Shown one piece after another: positions 1 to 6,697 of a stretch of 10,800 bases of DNA. Made by a program: the position numbers and the translations under genes. Numbering within the stretch: the stretch's first letter is position 1; each line of letters opens with the position of its first letter. The stretch covers positions 1-10,800 of the forward strand of contig CAKTPC010000067.1 in assembly GCA_934590505.1 (NCBI GenBank). The letters run 5' to 3'. The stretch is from an uncultured Oscillospiraceae bacterium (GTDB lineage Bacteria > Bacillota > Clostridia > Oscillospirales > Oscillospiraceae). The notes under the pieces are model-generated. The model worked only from the letters and a program-made list of their open reading frames with translations. It did not search any database and was not told the DNA's origin.

Positions 1-1092
1 GCGCTCACAGTGCTCTGCGCCGTATGTATCCTTGCCTACGGCAGCGTCGCGCACCGGCTTGAGGCGCAGCGTGAGGCGGAGCGCTGGCAGGGCGAGAGTG
101 AAACGACCTTTGCGCAGATAAGCTGCTTTCTGCCCGCGGAGGGGACTGTTACACTGGACGGCATATATTCCTTCCGTACCGAAATGATGAAAAAGCTGCA
201 CGAGGCCGCGGCGGATATCGATACCGACAGCACCCTCTTTACCGACGCGTGGAGCACCTTCGGCAAGGTCAAGGTCTCGAACGGCAACAAGCGCAGAGCT
301 GACGTCACCGTCACCGCCGTCGGCGGGAACTACTTTGATTTTCACCCGCTGCGTCTGCTGAGCGGCAACTACATCAAGGCCGACGATCTTATGAAAGACC
401 GCGTCCTGCTCGACCCGGACACAGCGTGGCTGCTCTTCGGCGGCACGGAGCTTTCGGGCATGAGCTTCAGCATCAACGGCGTGCCTTATGTCGTTGCCGG
501 TGTTGTTGAGCGCGAGGACGACCGCTTCAGCAAGAAGGCCTACGGAGACACCGGTATGGGCATCTACATGAGCTATGATGGCTACTGTGCCCTGCTCAAT
601 CAGTCGTCGTCCGTCACAACGGACAGCACCGCGCCTGCCGCGTCGACGCAGTCAGCGAAGCCCGGCATAAGCTGCTATGAGATCGTTCTGGCGGAGCCTG
701 TCAAGAACTTCGCCTATAATGCCGTCAAAGATAAGTTCCCCATCGGCAGCGGAGAGATCGTCGACAACACCCACCGCTTTGATACGGGGAATATCTGGAA
801 GCTTGCCAAGGACGTGACCGCGCGCTCCATGCGCGGCAGCGCCGTTGTCTATCCCTATTGGGAGAACGCCGCGCGCGGCGCGGAGGACACCTGCGCTCTC
901 TATATGCTCTGTGCGATAGTCACGGGGCTGTTCCCAGCGGGGCTTGCACTCTTCGTCCTGATCCGCGGTATTGTGCGCGGGAAGACAAGGCTTGAGGAGG
1001 ATGTGTTCCCCAAGTGGAAGGATACCATTTCCGAAGCCATCCGTGTGCGCGAGCGCAAGCGCTGGGAGAAGAAGCACCCCGGCGAGACGTAA
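1..1092 (+). CDS. MacB-like extracytoplasmic core domain protein (ABC permease-like), 5' end cut by window
   Basis: The frame is open from base 1, so the true start lies upstream; the GTG at 10 falls inside what looks like a membrane segment (residues around LCAVCILAYG) and is unlikely to be the start. What follows resembles the MacB periplasmic core domain: the stretch around 316-510 reads VTAVGGNYFDF...LLSGNYIKADDL...VLLDPDTAWLLFGG...INGVPYVVAGVVE, the usual order of that fold. A second membrane segment lies near 895-970 (ALYMLCAIVTGLFPAGLALF), followed by a basic cytoplasmic tail. The visible part has one C-terminal membrane segment, not the three of a full FtsX-type permease, so this may be an accessory or reduced MacB-like subunit. 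The MacB family moves substrates or transmits mechanical force across the envelope; the substrate here is unknown. A terminator-like hairpin follows, so it is probably the last gene of its operon. Confidence 0.75.
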   Translation, partial: ALTVLCAVCILAYGSVAHRLEAQREAERWQGESETTFAQISCFLPAEGTVTLDGIYSFRTEMMKKLHEAAADIDTDSTLFTDAWSTFGKVKVSNGNKRRADVTVTAVGGNYFDFHPLRLLSGNYIKADDLMKDRVLLDPDTAWLLFGGTELSGMSFSINGVPYVVAGVVEREDDRFSKKAYGDTGMGIYMSYDGYCALLNQSSSVTTDSTAPAASTQSAKPGISCYEIVLAEPVKNFAYNAVKDKFPIGSGEIVDNTHRFDTGNIWKLAKDVTARSMRGSAVVYPYWENAARGAEDTCALYMLCAIVTGLFPAGLALFVLIRGIVRGKTRLEEDVFPKWKDTISEAIRVRERKRWEKKHPGET

Positions 1093-1121
1093 CGCGGGAA
1101 TAAAATCAAATAACCGCAAAC

Positions 1122-1162
1122 AATTGTGCGCAGTCAACCAGCAAGGCCGACTGCGCACAATT
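1122..1162 (+). terminator. Hairpin terminator after the MacB-like gene
   Basis: Perfect 14-bp inverted repeat: left arm 1122-1135 (AATTGTGCGCAGTC), right arm 1149-1162, with a 13-base loop. The stem ends in AATT and only a weak T-rich tract (TTACTATTTCC) follows. It starts 29 bases after the stop codon at 1092, the expected place for an intrinsic terminator. The T tract is poor, so efficiency is uncertain. Confidence 0.6.
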
Positions 1163-1236
1163 ACTATTTCCAAACCGAAAATTTACGGATTCGCAATAAA
1201 TCATGAGGGCAAAAGTGATACCATACACTCTGCATT

Positions 1237-1270
1237 AAAAAAATCCGGAAACCTATGCGGGTCCCCGGAT
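1237..1270 (-). terminator. Intrinsic terminator of the tRNA-Arg gene
   Basis: Read on the minus strand, ATCCGG (1270-1265) pairs with CCGGAT (1248-1243) and is followed by a run of T residues (complement of A 1243-1237). The hairpin starts 8 bases past the CCA end of the tRNA. The loop is long (16 bases) and may form a small inner stem. Confidence 0.75.
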
Positions 1271-1278
1271 CGGACAAG

Positions 1279-1355
1279 TGGCACTCCCGGCGCGATTCGA
1301 ACGCGCGACCTTCCGCTTAGGAGGCGGATGCTCTATCCTGCTGAGCTACGGAAGC
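1279..1355 (-). tRNA. tRNA-Arg, anticodon CCU
   Basis: The minus strand folds as a full cloverleaf. Acceptor GCTTCCG pairs with CGGGAGT; D stem GCTC/GAGC; anticodon stem TCCGC/GCGGA with loop CTCCTAA, so the anticodon is CCT (complement at 1319-1321), reading AGG; T arm GCGCG-TTCGAAT-CGCGC; discriminator G and an encoded CCA (1279-1281). The first acceptor pair is G1.U72 and the fourth U.G, both tolerated wobbles. The gene is solitary, with its own promoter and terminator. AGG is a minor arginine codon in the GC-rich genes here, so one copy would suffice. Confidence 0.95.
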
Positions 1356-1372
1356 ATGCTTAAAGCTTGTAT

Positions 1373-1401
1373 ATTGTAACGCAGAACAGTCTGTATGTCA
1401 A
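1373..1401 (-). promoter_or_regulatory. Sigma-A promoter of tRNA-Arg
   Basis: On the minus strand TTGACA (1401-1396), a 17-base spacer and TACAAT (1378-1373) form a near-consensus vegetative promoter. The -10 lies 17 bases before the tRNA 5' end, giving a very short or absent 5' leader. It sits back to back with the start of the ABC transporter gene at 1429, for which I see no equally good promoter. Confidence 0.85.
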
Positions 1402-1428
1402 TAAATTCTTAGCATAGAAGGTTGAACA

Positions 1429-4344
1429 ATGCTCAAACTCAAGGACATTAAGAAGGATTACACCGTCGGAGACTCGACCGTCCACGCGCTCAAGGGCGTG
1501 AACCTGGAGTTCCGGGAGAACGAATTTGTCGCGATCCTCGGTCACTCCGGCTGCGGCAAGACAACGCTGCTGAACATCATCGGCGGGCTTGACCAGTACA
1601 CCTCCGGCGACCTTATCATAAACAACAAGTCCACCAAGAACTTTACCGACGCCGATTGGGATTCCTACCGCAACCATTCCATAGGCTTTGTCTTTCAGTC
1701 CTACAACCTTATCCCGCATCAGACGGTTCTCTCAAATGTCGAGCTTGCGCTGACGCTCTCGGGCGTCGCCCCGGCGGAGCGAAAGGCGAGGGCGACGGAA
1801 GCACTCAAGAAGGTCGGTCTCGGCGACCAGCTCAATAAGAAGCCGAACCAGATGTCCGGCGGCCAGATGCAGCGCGTCGCCATCGCCCGTGCACTTGTGA
1901 ACGACCCGGATATCCTGCTTGCCGACGAGCCCACCGGCGCGCTCGACTCCGAGACCTCCGTGCAGATCATGGACATCCTAAAGGAGATATCCAAGGATAA
2001 GCTCATCATCATGGTCACGCATAACCCTGAGCTTGCAATAAGCTACGCAAGCCGCGTCATCAAGCTCAGGGACGGCCTTATCGTAGATGACAGCGCCCCC
2101 TACAGCTCCGAAGGCGAGGAGCTGCACGAGCCGGCAAAGACCGAAAAGACCTCAATGGGCTTCTTCACCGCGCTTGCGCTCTCCACAAATAACCTTATGA
2201 CCAAGAAGGCGCGCACCATTCTCACGGCCTTTGCCGGGAGCATCGGCATCATCGGCATCGCGCTGATAATGTCACTCTCAAACGGCATACAGAACTATAT
2301 AGACAAGGTGCAGGAGGATACGCTTTCGAGCTACCCCATAACCATACAGGCCGAAGCCGTGGACATGACGAGCATGATGACCTCCATGATGGGCGTTCAT
2401 GCCGAGGCGGAGGAGAACCAGCACGAGCGTGACGCGGTGTATTCCAGCACCGTCATGTACGAGATGATGAACTCCATGGTCTCCGCCGACACGCAGACCA
2501 ATAACCTCAAGGCCTTCAAGGACTACCTTGAGAACGCGGAGGATATCTCGCAGTATATAAGCTCTGTGCAGTATTCCTATGATCTTGACATGAACCTCTA
2601 CGCCGAGGATGTTGACGGCAACATCGTCAAGACCGACGTCGTCGAGCTTTTGCAGAGCGCAATGGGGCAGACCTTCGGCGGCGACTACAGCGCGTACTTT
2701 GACACCTTCGGCTCCGCGTATTCCGCAATGGACGCATGGCAGGAGATGCTGCCCGGAGAGAACGGCGAGGTCATAAGCCCGCTGCTCAAGGCACAGTATG
2801 ATGTCCTTTACGGCCGCTGGCCGGAGAAGTACGATGAGGTCGTGCTGGTCGTGGATAAGAACAACGAGGTCTCCGACCTTGTTCTCTACGCCCTCGGACT
2901 CAAGTCGAACTCCACACTGTCCGAGGATATGGAAGCCTTCATGGCGCAGGAGAATCTCCGTACCGAGAAGGAGAGTTGGACCTATGAGGACATATGCAGC
3001 CGCACCTTCCGCTATATCTATCCCGCCGACGAGTATGAATACGACGAGGACGAGGAAGAGTACGTCAAGGTCGACGACGAGGAGCTTGGACTCAAGACAC
3101 TGTATAAAAACGGCCTTGAGGTCAAGATCGTCGGCATCATCCGCCAGGATGAGGACGCAATGTCCGGCATGATGACCGGAGCGATCGGCTACACCCACGC
3201 GCTCATTGAGCATGTCGTTGAGCAGGCGGCGGAAAAGAAGCTTGTGAAAGCCCAGCTCGATGACCCTGCGCACGACGTTTTCAACGGCCTGCCTTTCCTT
3301 GACGATACCGACGAAGCCTTCACCAAGAACCGCAAGATCGAGGCGGCAAAGCAGTATATCGCCGACGCGACCGATGATGAGCTTGCCGACCTCTATGTCA
3401 AGTATATGAGCGTACCTGAGGACGACTATGTCCAGGACCTAATTGACGAGCAGATGCAGGACATGACCCGCGCCGACATCGAAAAGATGGTGACGGACTA
3501 TTACCCGGGCTATGAATCCATGCTCAAGAAGATGGATGACGACACGCTGTTTGAGTACGTCGAGAAGATGATCGGCGAACAGATCAAGGAGCAGTACGGC
3601 ATCCAGATGGAGAAAATGTACAGCTACCTGTCCGACAGCACGCTTGCGCATGACTTCGGCCTGCTCTCGCTCGAGGACGACGATTACCTCTGGCTGTACG
3701 AAAACGCCATGCCGCCAATATACTCGACGAGCACCCTCAAGGATAACCTCAAGAAGCTCGGCTATGTCGACCTTGACAGCCCCAGCAAGATAAATATCTA
3801 CGCATCCACCTTTGAGGATAAGGACGCGATAGCCGACGCGATAGAGCGCTATAACGACGGTGTCTCCGAGGACGATAAGATAGAGTACACCGATATCGTC
3901 GCGCTGCTGATGAGTTCTATTTCCACAATTATAAACGTCATCAGCTATGTGCTTATCGCCTTTGTCGCGATCTCCCTCGTCGTCTCGTCGATCATGATCG
4001 GAATCATAACCTATATAAGCGTCCTTGAGCGCACAAAAGAGATAGGTATTCTCCGTGCGATAGGTGCGTCGAAACGCGATGTTTCCCGTGTGTTCAATGC
4101 CGAGACCTTCATCATCGGCCTTATTGCCGGCCTGATCGGTATCGGCGCGACGCTGCTGCTGAATATACCAATCAATATAATCGTCCATGACCTGACGGGT
4201 ATTTACGCCATCAACTCTACGCTCCCCGCCGTAGGCGGTATCGCGCTGGTGCTGATAAGCGTCGGCCTGACTTTCGTTGCTGGTCTGATCCCCTCTGGGC
4301 TTGCCGCAAAGAAGGACCCGGTAGAGGCATTGAGGACAGAATAA
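1429..4344 (+). CDS. ABC transporter, fused ATP-binding protein and FtsX/MacB-type permease with large extracytoplasmic domain
   Basis: A 971-residue fusion. Residues 1-220 are a LolD/MacB-type ATPase: Walker A GHSGCGKT (38-45), Q-loop Gln90, signature MSGGQ (142-146), Walker B DILLADE (161-167, catalytic Glu167), D-loop ALD (171-173), switch His198. All key residues are present, so it should hydrolyse ATP. One membrane segment follows at about 262-284, then some 540 extracytoplasmic residues, then three membrane segments (about 836-863, 893-915, 934-956) with the FtsX-type coupling sequence ERTKEIGILRAIGAS at 867-881. This is the MacB topology, but MacB itself is about 650 residues, so the outer domain is much enlarged. 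That domain has a Met/His-rich patch (311-351) and an acidic patch (532-554). ATG 1429 is preceded by AGAAGG with 7-base spacing and begins a typical LKLKDIKKDY N-terminus. Substrate unknown; peptide or antimicrobial export, or envelope signalling, would fit the family. No adaptor protein is adjacent; the MacB-like gene upstream may be related in function but is separated by a terminator and the tRNA. Confidence 0.9.
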   Translation: MLKLKDIKKDYTVGDSTVHALKGVNLEFRENEFVAILGHSGCGKTTLLNIIGGLDQYTSGDLIINNKSTKNFTDADWDSYRNHSIGFVFQSYNLIPHQTVLSNVELALTLSGVAPAERKARATEALKKVGLGDQLNKKPNQMSGGQMQRVAIARALVNDPDILLADEPTGALDSETSVQIMDILKEISKDKLIIMVTHNPELAISYASRVIKLRDGLIVDDSAPYSSEGEELHEPAKTEKTSMGFFTALALSTNNLMTKKARTILTAFAGSIGIIGIALIMSLSNGIQNYIDKVQEDTLSSYPITIQAEAVDMTSMMTSMMGVHAEAEENQHERDAVYSSTVMYEMMNSMVSADTQTNNLKAFKDYLENAEDISQYISSVQYSYDLDMNLYAEDVDGNIVKTDVVELLQSAMGQTFGGDYSAYFDTFGSAYSAMDAWQEMLPGENGEVISPLLKAQYDVLYGRWPEKYDEVVLVVDKNNEVSDLVLYALGLKSNSTLSEDMEAFMAQENLRTEKESWTYEDICSRTFRYIYPADEYEYDEDEEEYVKVDDEELGLKTLYKNGLEVKIVGIIRQDEDAMSGMMTGAIGYTHALIEHVVEQAAEKKLVKAQLDDPAHDVFNGLPFLDDTDEAFTKNRKIEAAKQYIADATDDELADLYVKYMSVPEDDYVQDLIDEQMQDMTRADIEKMVTDYYPGYESMLKKMDDDTLFEYVEKMIGEQIKEQYGIQMEKMYSYLSDSTLAHDFGLLSLEDDDYLWLYENAMPPIYSTSTLKDNLKKLGYVDLDSPSKINIYASTFEDKDAIADAIERYNDGVSEDDKIEYTDIVALLMSSISTIINVISYVLIAFVAISLVVSSIMIGIITYISVLERTKEIGILRAIGASKRDVSRVFNAETFIIGLIAGLIGIGATLLLNIPINIIVHDLTGIYAINSTLPAVGGIALVLISVGLTFVAGLIPSGLAAKKDPVEALRTE

Positions 4345-4357
4345 AAAATATAAGAAC

Positions 4358-4407
4358 TATAGTAAAGGCAGGACGGATGCATATGCATCCGTCCTGCCTT
4401 TACTATA
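4358..4407. terminator. 50-base perfect palindrome, bidirectional terminator between convergent genes
   Basis: Bases 4358-4382 are the exact reverse complement of 4383-4407, centred on ATGCAT|ATGCAT. The core is GC-rich (AAAGGCAGGACGGATGC), flanked by A-rich and T-rich ends on both strands. It begins 13 bases after the stop of the transporter gene and 7 bases beyond the stop of the minus-strand phosphatase gene, so it can terminate both. The perfect symmetry with no loop bases is unusual for a terminator. Confidence 0.85.
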
Positions 4408-4414
4408 CCTTTAT

Positions 4415-5206
4415 TCAAATCACCGCTGCTTCGAACCCACTGCCGTTAAACTGCCACAGCTCCGTGAAGCCGCAGCTTTGCGCGAGGGCTTCCGCCTTAT
4501 CGAACGCGCAGCATATTGCCGCGGCGGAGTGAGCATCGGAGCTTACGGTTATCCTGCCGCCGATAGCTTTAAGGTGACGCAGCATCTCCGGGGCGGGGTA
4601 GGGCGTGCTCCTGTAACCGCGGCTTATCGCCCCGGTGTTTATCTCAAATATCTTTCCTGCCGCGTTCAGCCGCTCCATTGCAGCGAATGCGGCGTCTCTG
4701 TATATACTGCTGCCGCTGTCATAGAGCCGGTGCAGCTCGTCAAACTTCGTCAGCAGATCGAAGTGCCCGATGATGTCTGCCTGTGCGATATCGGCAAGGC
4801 GGGCGCACTGCTCATAGTACGCGCATGCTGCGGAGTCCGCGCTGCCGAAATGCTCAATGACCTGCCGTGCTTCCTCGACGGTGTTGTCGATTGTGGTCCC
4901 TGCGAGCGCGTGGACGGAAGAGATAACGTAGTCATAGCCCTCGAAGCACTGCACGGAGCGTGAGTCATATTCAAGGCCGCAGTAAACCGCTATCTGCCTG
5001 CGGTATTTTTCTCTGAGCCGCCGCAGTTCGGCCTTGAACTTTGATTCATTTTCCTCACTGATGCACCATACTTCACCCGGTACAGGACTGTGCGCACTGA
5101 GGCCGATCGATGTGAGCCCCGCGGATATCGCTGCGCTCACCATTGCCGCCGGTGTATCGGCTCCGTCGTCAAAGGTCGTATGGCAGTGCAGGTTCTGCTT
5201 TATCAT
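4415..5206 (-). CDS. PHP-family phosphatase, probable histidinol-phosphatase (HisJ/HisK type)
   Basis: A 263-residue PHP-superfamily metallo-phosphoesterase, the usual length for the monofunctional histidinol-phosphatase that hydrolyses L-histidinol phosphate to histidinol in histidine synthesis. Metal ligands seen in order: HCH (His7, His9), SAHS (His39), GLEYD (Glu79), SSVHAL (His99), IIGHFDLL (His148) and SSDAH (Asp224, His226). No signal peptide or membrane segment, so cytoplasmic. ATG at 5206-5204 has a GGAGG (complement at 5215-5219) 8 bases upstream, and a consensus promoter precedes it. No other his gene is nearby, so the substrate rests on family resemblance only; another PHP phosphoesterase role is possible. 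The run of Cys residues (8, 48, 76, 87, 128, 134) is higher than I would expect but none replaces a metal ligand. Confidence 0.82.
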   Translation of the reverse strand: MIKQNLHCHTTFDDGADTPAAMVSAAISAGLTSIGLSAHSPVPGEVWCISEENESKFKAELRRLREKYRRQIAVYCGLEYDSRSVQCFEGYDYVISSVHALAGTTIDNTVEEARQVIEHFGSADSAACAYYEQCARLADIAQADIIGHFDLLTKFDELHRLYDSGSSIYRDAAFAAMERLNAAGKIFEINTGAISRGYRSTPYPAPEMLRHLKAIGGRITVSSDAHSAAAICCAFDKAEALAQSCGFTELWQFNGSGFEAAVI

Positions 5207-5254
5207 GCTGCTGTCCTCCGTGAATTAATGATCGTGTGGGATAGCGCAAATACG

Positions 5255-5283
5255 ATTATAGGATGGACGGCGTGCGCTGTCAA
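5255..5283 (-). promoter_or_regulatory. Consensus sigma-A promoter of the PHP phosphatase gene
   Basis: On the minus strand TTGACA (5283-5278), exactly 17 bases, then TATAAT (5260-5255): a perfect match to the vegetative consensus. Predicted start near 5248 gives a leader of about 40 bases ending in the GGAGG site at 5219-5215. No hairpin or operator is evident in that leader. Confidence 0.92.
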
Positions 5284-5526
5284 GTTTACAAAAAAGAGTT
5301 AACATAAAAATAAATGCGAGCTACAAATGCTTACATAATAGTTACGATGACCGCTTATATCACCATGACAATATCGACAAAAATTTTTCAAAAAGTTTGA
5401 CATATTATATATATTGACCTAAATGTAGAATGCATCGTGATGTCAAGTCCGGATATTTTGTGTCGAATAAGGGAAAACATTTTCGGGTGATGCTGATTGG
5501 AAATAATTTGCTCAACAATAATTAGC
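5284..5526. other. AT-rich intergenic region without a gene
   Basis: Strongly AT-rich spacer between the divergent phosphatase and LysM genes. No reading frame here has a ribosome binding site or recognisable protein. It contains TTACATAATA (5331-5340), an AAAAATTTTT tract (5379-5388), two closely spaced -35-like hexamers (TTGACA 5397-5402 and TTGACC 5414-5419) without good -10 partners, and a short inverted repeat GAAAA-CA-TTTTC (5473-5484). It may hold regulatory sites for the LysM gene, but I cannot assign any. Confidence 0.5.
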
Positions 5527-5555
5527 TTTACATAACAAAGTTTCTGTGATAGACT
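5527..5555 (+). promoter_or_regulatory. Candidate promoter of the LysM protein gene
   Basis: TTTACA (5527-5532), 17 bases, then TAGACT (5550-5555) preceded by TG one base upstream (extended -10). The predicted start near 5562 leaves a short leader with AGGTGA (5575-5580) before the ATG at 5589. Only 4 of 6 bases of the -10 match, so moderate confidence. Confidence 0.6.
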
Positions 5556-5588
5556 CAGTTCAGAAAACACGAGCAGGTGAAACAGAAA

Positions 5589-6248
5589 ATGAAAGCAAGA
5601 AGGATATGGGCCTTTGTCATAACGTTAATAATATGTCTCTCCATGACTGCACCGGCGTATGCGGACGCTTCGCAGACGAAGGTGACAGTCAAGAAGGGGG
5701 ACACGGTTTACGGAATATGCCAGAGTCTCGGCCTTGATTATAATATCTGCAAGAACACGATCATGCGCCTGAACAGGATGGAAAAGGAGTCTGAGCTCAG
5801 CTCCATCAAGGTCGGCTCCACGCTGATCTTCCCGACCTCCTCAAAGGACTGCTCCGAGGGCGGCAAGAACGGGGACGATGAGGTCGCGTTCTATGTCATT
5901 CCCTATGTTATGGAAAAGGGCAACTGGCTGGCAAACGTCTATTATTGCTGGGGACTGGATTATGAGGACTATCTCGATGCTATCAACAGCCTCAATGATA
6001 TTGCCGACATTGACAAAATATATGTCGGCAGGCTCCTGTACCTGCCGACCACTGAGGAGAACCTCAAAAATGACAACTACACAACGGTCATGGCGCATGT
6101 GATGAAGTCCGGTGAGACGGCATACGACGTCTGCAAGAGCTACGGCTACGATTACTACGATGTGGAGGACACGCTGGTAAAGTATAACAGCGGCGCGGAT
6201 ATGACAAAGCTTCAGACCGGGCAGAAGCTGCTGATACCGCTGATGTGA
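5589..6248 (+). CDS. Secreted protein with three LysM-like repeats and no catalytic domain
   Basis: I chose ATG 5589 over the in-frame GTG 5577 because that GTG lies inside AGGTGA (5575-5580), which sits 8 bases before 5589 and serves as its ribosome binding site. The 219-residue product starts with a signal peptide: basic KARR, hydrophobic core WAFVITLIICLSM, cleavage site likely after AYA (residue 25). Three LysM-like repeats follow at about 32-82 (VTVKKGDTVYGICQSLGLDY...VGSTLIFPTS), 103-153 (...YVGRLLYLPTT) and 168-217 (...LQTGQKLLIPLM). The first is closest to consensus; the second lacks the usual G(D/E)T. LysM repeats bind N-acetylglucosamine chains of peptidoglycan, so the protein probably sits in the cell wall. 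No hydrolase domain is attached, so it may be a wall-binding or spore-coat-type structural protein. The C-terminus is the end of the third repeat. Confidence 0.85.
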   Translation: MKARRIWAFVITLIICLSMTAPAYADASQTKVTVKKGDTVYGICQSLGLDYNICKNTIMRLNRMEKESELSSIKVGSTLIFPTSSKDCSEGGKNGDDEVAFYVIPYVMEKGNWLANVYYCWGLDYEDYLDAINSLNDIADIDKIYVGRLLYLPTTEENLKNDNYTTVMAHVMKSGETAYDVCKSYGYDYYDVEDTLVKYNSGADMTKLQTGQKLLIPLM

Positions 6249-6260
6249 TACTATATAATA

Positions 6261-6274
6261 TCAACAATTGTTGA
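6261..6274. promoter_or_regulatory. 14-base perfect palindrome, possible operator
   Basis: TCAACAATTGTTGA is a perfect inverted repeat 13 bases after the LysM stop codon. It lacks a GC stem and T tract, so it is not a terminator, and its right half overlaps a -35-like hexamer (6271-6276). A dimeric repressor site is a reasonable guess, with no direct evidence. Confidence 0.35.
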
Positions 6275-6300
6275 ATCATAGTTGACCTGAGATTTATATT
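6271..6300 (+). promoter_or_regulatory. Weak candidate promoter upstream of the small membrane protein
   Basis: TTGAAT (6271-6276), 18 bases, TATATT (6295-6300). Nearby TTGACC (6282-6287), TTGACA (6299-6304) and TATAAA (6308-6313) are good hexamers with bad spacing. One of these probably drives the gene at 6372; I cannot say which. Read-through from the LysM gene is also possible since no terminator separates them. Confidence 0.35.
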
Positions 6301-6371
6301 GACAGGGTATAAATTAGTCACACAAGAAAAAGCTGGATCGGATTTCAGCTCAAGATATGGAGGAAAATATA

Positions 6372-6503
6372 ATGGCCAGAAAAAAGACTGAAAAGAAAAA
6401 GTGCTGCAAGCTCTGGAAATTTGTCAAGACCCTGTTTATCCTCTGCGGTCTTGCTGCCGGCGGCTACGTTGGCTACAAGAAGCTCTCCGAGCCGACCCCC
6501 TGA
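6372..6503 (+). CDS. 43-residue single-pass membrane protein, function unknown
   Basis: ATG 6372 has GGAGG (6359-6363) 8 bases upstream and the frame stops at TGA 6501-6503. The peptide opens with a strongly basic segment (MARKKTEKKK), then a Cys-Cys pair (residues 11-12), then a hydrophobic helix (about residues 18-34: VKTLFILCGLAAGGYVG) and a short tail KKLSEPTP. Charge distribution predicts the N-terminus inside the cell. The good ribosome binding site, amphipathic-to-hydrophobic pattern and the intrinsic terminator 20 bases after the stop all support a real gene. I recognise no family. Its neighbour is the wall-binding LysM protein, so an envelope role is possible but unproven. Confidence 0.75.
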   Translation: MARKKTEKKKCCKLWKFVKTLFILCGLAAGGYVGYKKLSEPTP

Positions 6504-6523
6504 AATTTTCTAAGTTTGACATG

Positions 6524-6556
6524 AAAAAACGGATGGTTCAAACCATCCGTTTTTTT
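6524..6556 (+). terminator. Intrinsic terminator after the small membrane protein gene
   Basis: A tract, then CGGATGGTT (6530-6538) pairing with AACCATCCG (6541-6549), then seven T residues from 6550. The A and T tracts extend the stem to about 15 bp, and the hairpin could work in both directions. It isolates the small gene from ilvE. Confidence 0.92.
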
Positions 6557-6567
6557 GCGTGTCTGCA

Positions 6568-6596
6568 TTGACAGAAAGACATGGCTGTGGTATAAC
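6568..6596 (+). promoter_or_regulatory. Sigma-A promoter of ilvE
   Basis: TTGACA (6568-6573), 17 bases, TATAAC (6591-6596). Predicted start about 6603, which puts the 13-bp terminator hairpin (6608-6637) at the very 5' end of the transcript. Confidence 0.85.
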
Positions 6597-6607
6597 TTCG
6601 GACATGC

Positions 6608-6647
6608 AAAGGCGCATTGAATGATCAATGCGCCTTTCTGCTTTTTT
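6608..6647 (+). terminator. Intrinsic terminator inside the ilvE leader
   Basis: AAAGGCGCATTGA (6608-6620) pairs perfectly with 6625-6637 around an ATGA loop, and CTGCTTTTTT follows (T run 6642-6647). It lies between the ilvE promoter and the ilvE start, so most transcripts from that promoter should stop at about 45 bases unless something relieves it. The opposite direction lacks a T run. Attenuation of ilvE or production of a short RNA are both possible. Confidence 0.8.
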
Positions 6648-6655
6648 CAGGAAGT

Positions 6656-6681
6656 CCCGCCGTGGGCGGGTCAGTGCGTTT
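6656..6681 (+). promoter_or_regulatory. Second leader hairpin and alternative pairing partner before ilvE
   Basis: CCCGCC (6656-6661) and GGCGGG (6665-6670) form a tight hairpin with a GTG loop. Immediately after it, TCAGTGCGTTT (6671-6681) can pair with the 5' arm of the leader terminator (6610-6620) over 11 bp, including three G.U pairs. Because this partner is made after the terminator, it could not prevent termination in the simple way; it might act on RNA that has already read through, near the ribosome binding site at 6686-6690. The pairing could be chance. Confidence 0.35.
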
Positions 6682-6697
6682 GAACGGAGGTAAAGAC

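Noticed and set aside
971..1363. Plus-strand open frame ending in GAIRTRDLPLRRRMLYPAEL
   Set aside because: This is the well-known false translation of the antisense of a tRNA; the DNA is the tRNA-Arg gene on the minus strand.
2278..4188. Long minus-strand frames (331 and 249 codons) inside the ABC transporter gene
   Set aside because: They are antisense shadows of a GC-rich coding region, rich in Val, His and Leu opposite acidic codons, with no ribosome binding sites; the plus-strand frame has complete ABC motifs.
6598..6697. T-box or leader peptide controlling ilvE
   Set aside because: No T-box AGGGTGG-type sequence and the leader is too short. The frame ATG 6604 to TGA 6624 (MQRRIE) would have no ribosome binding site and only one Ile codon.
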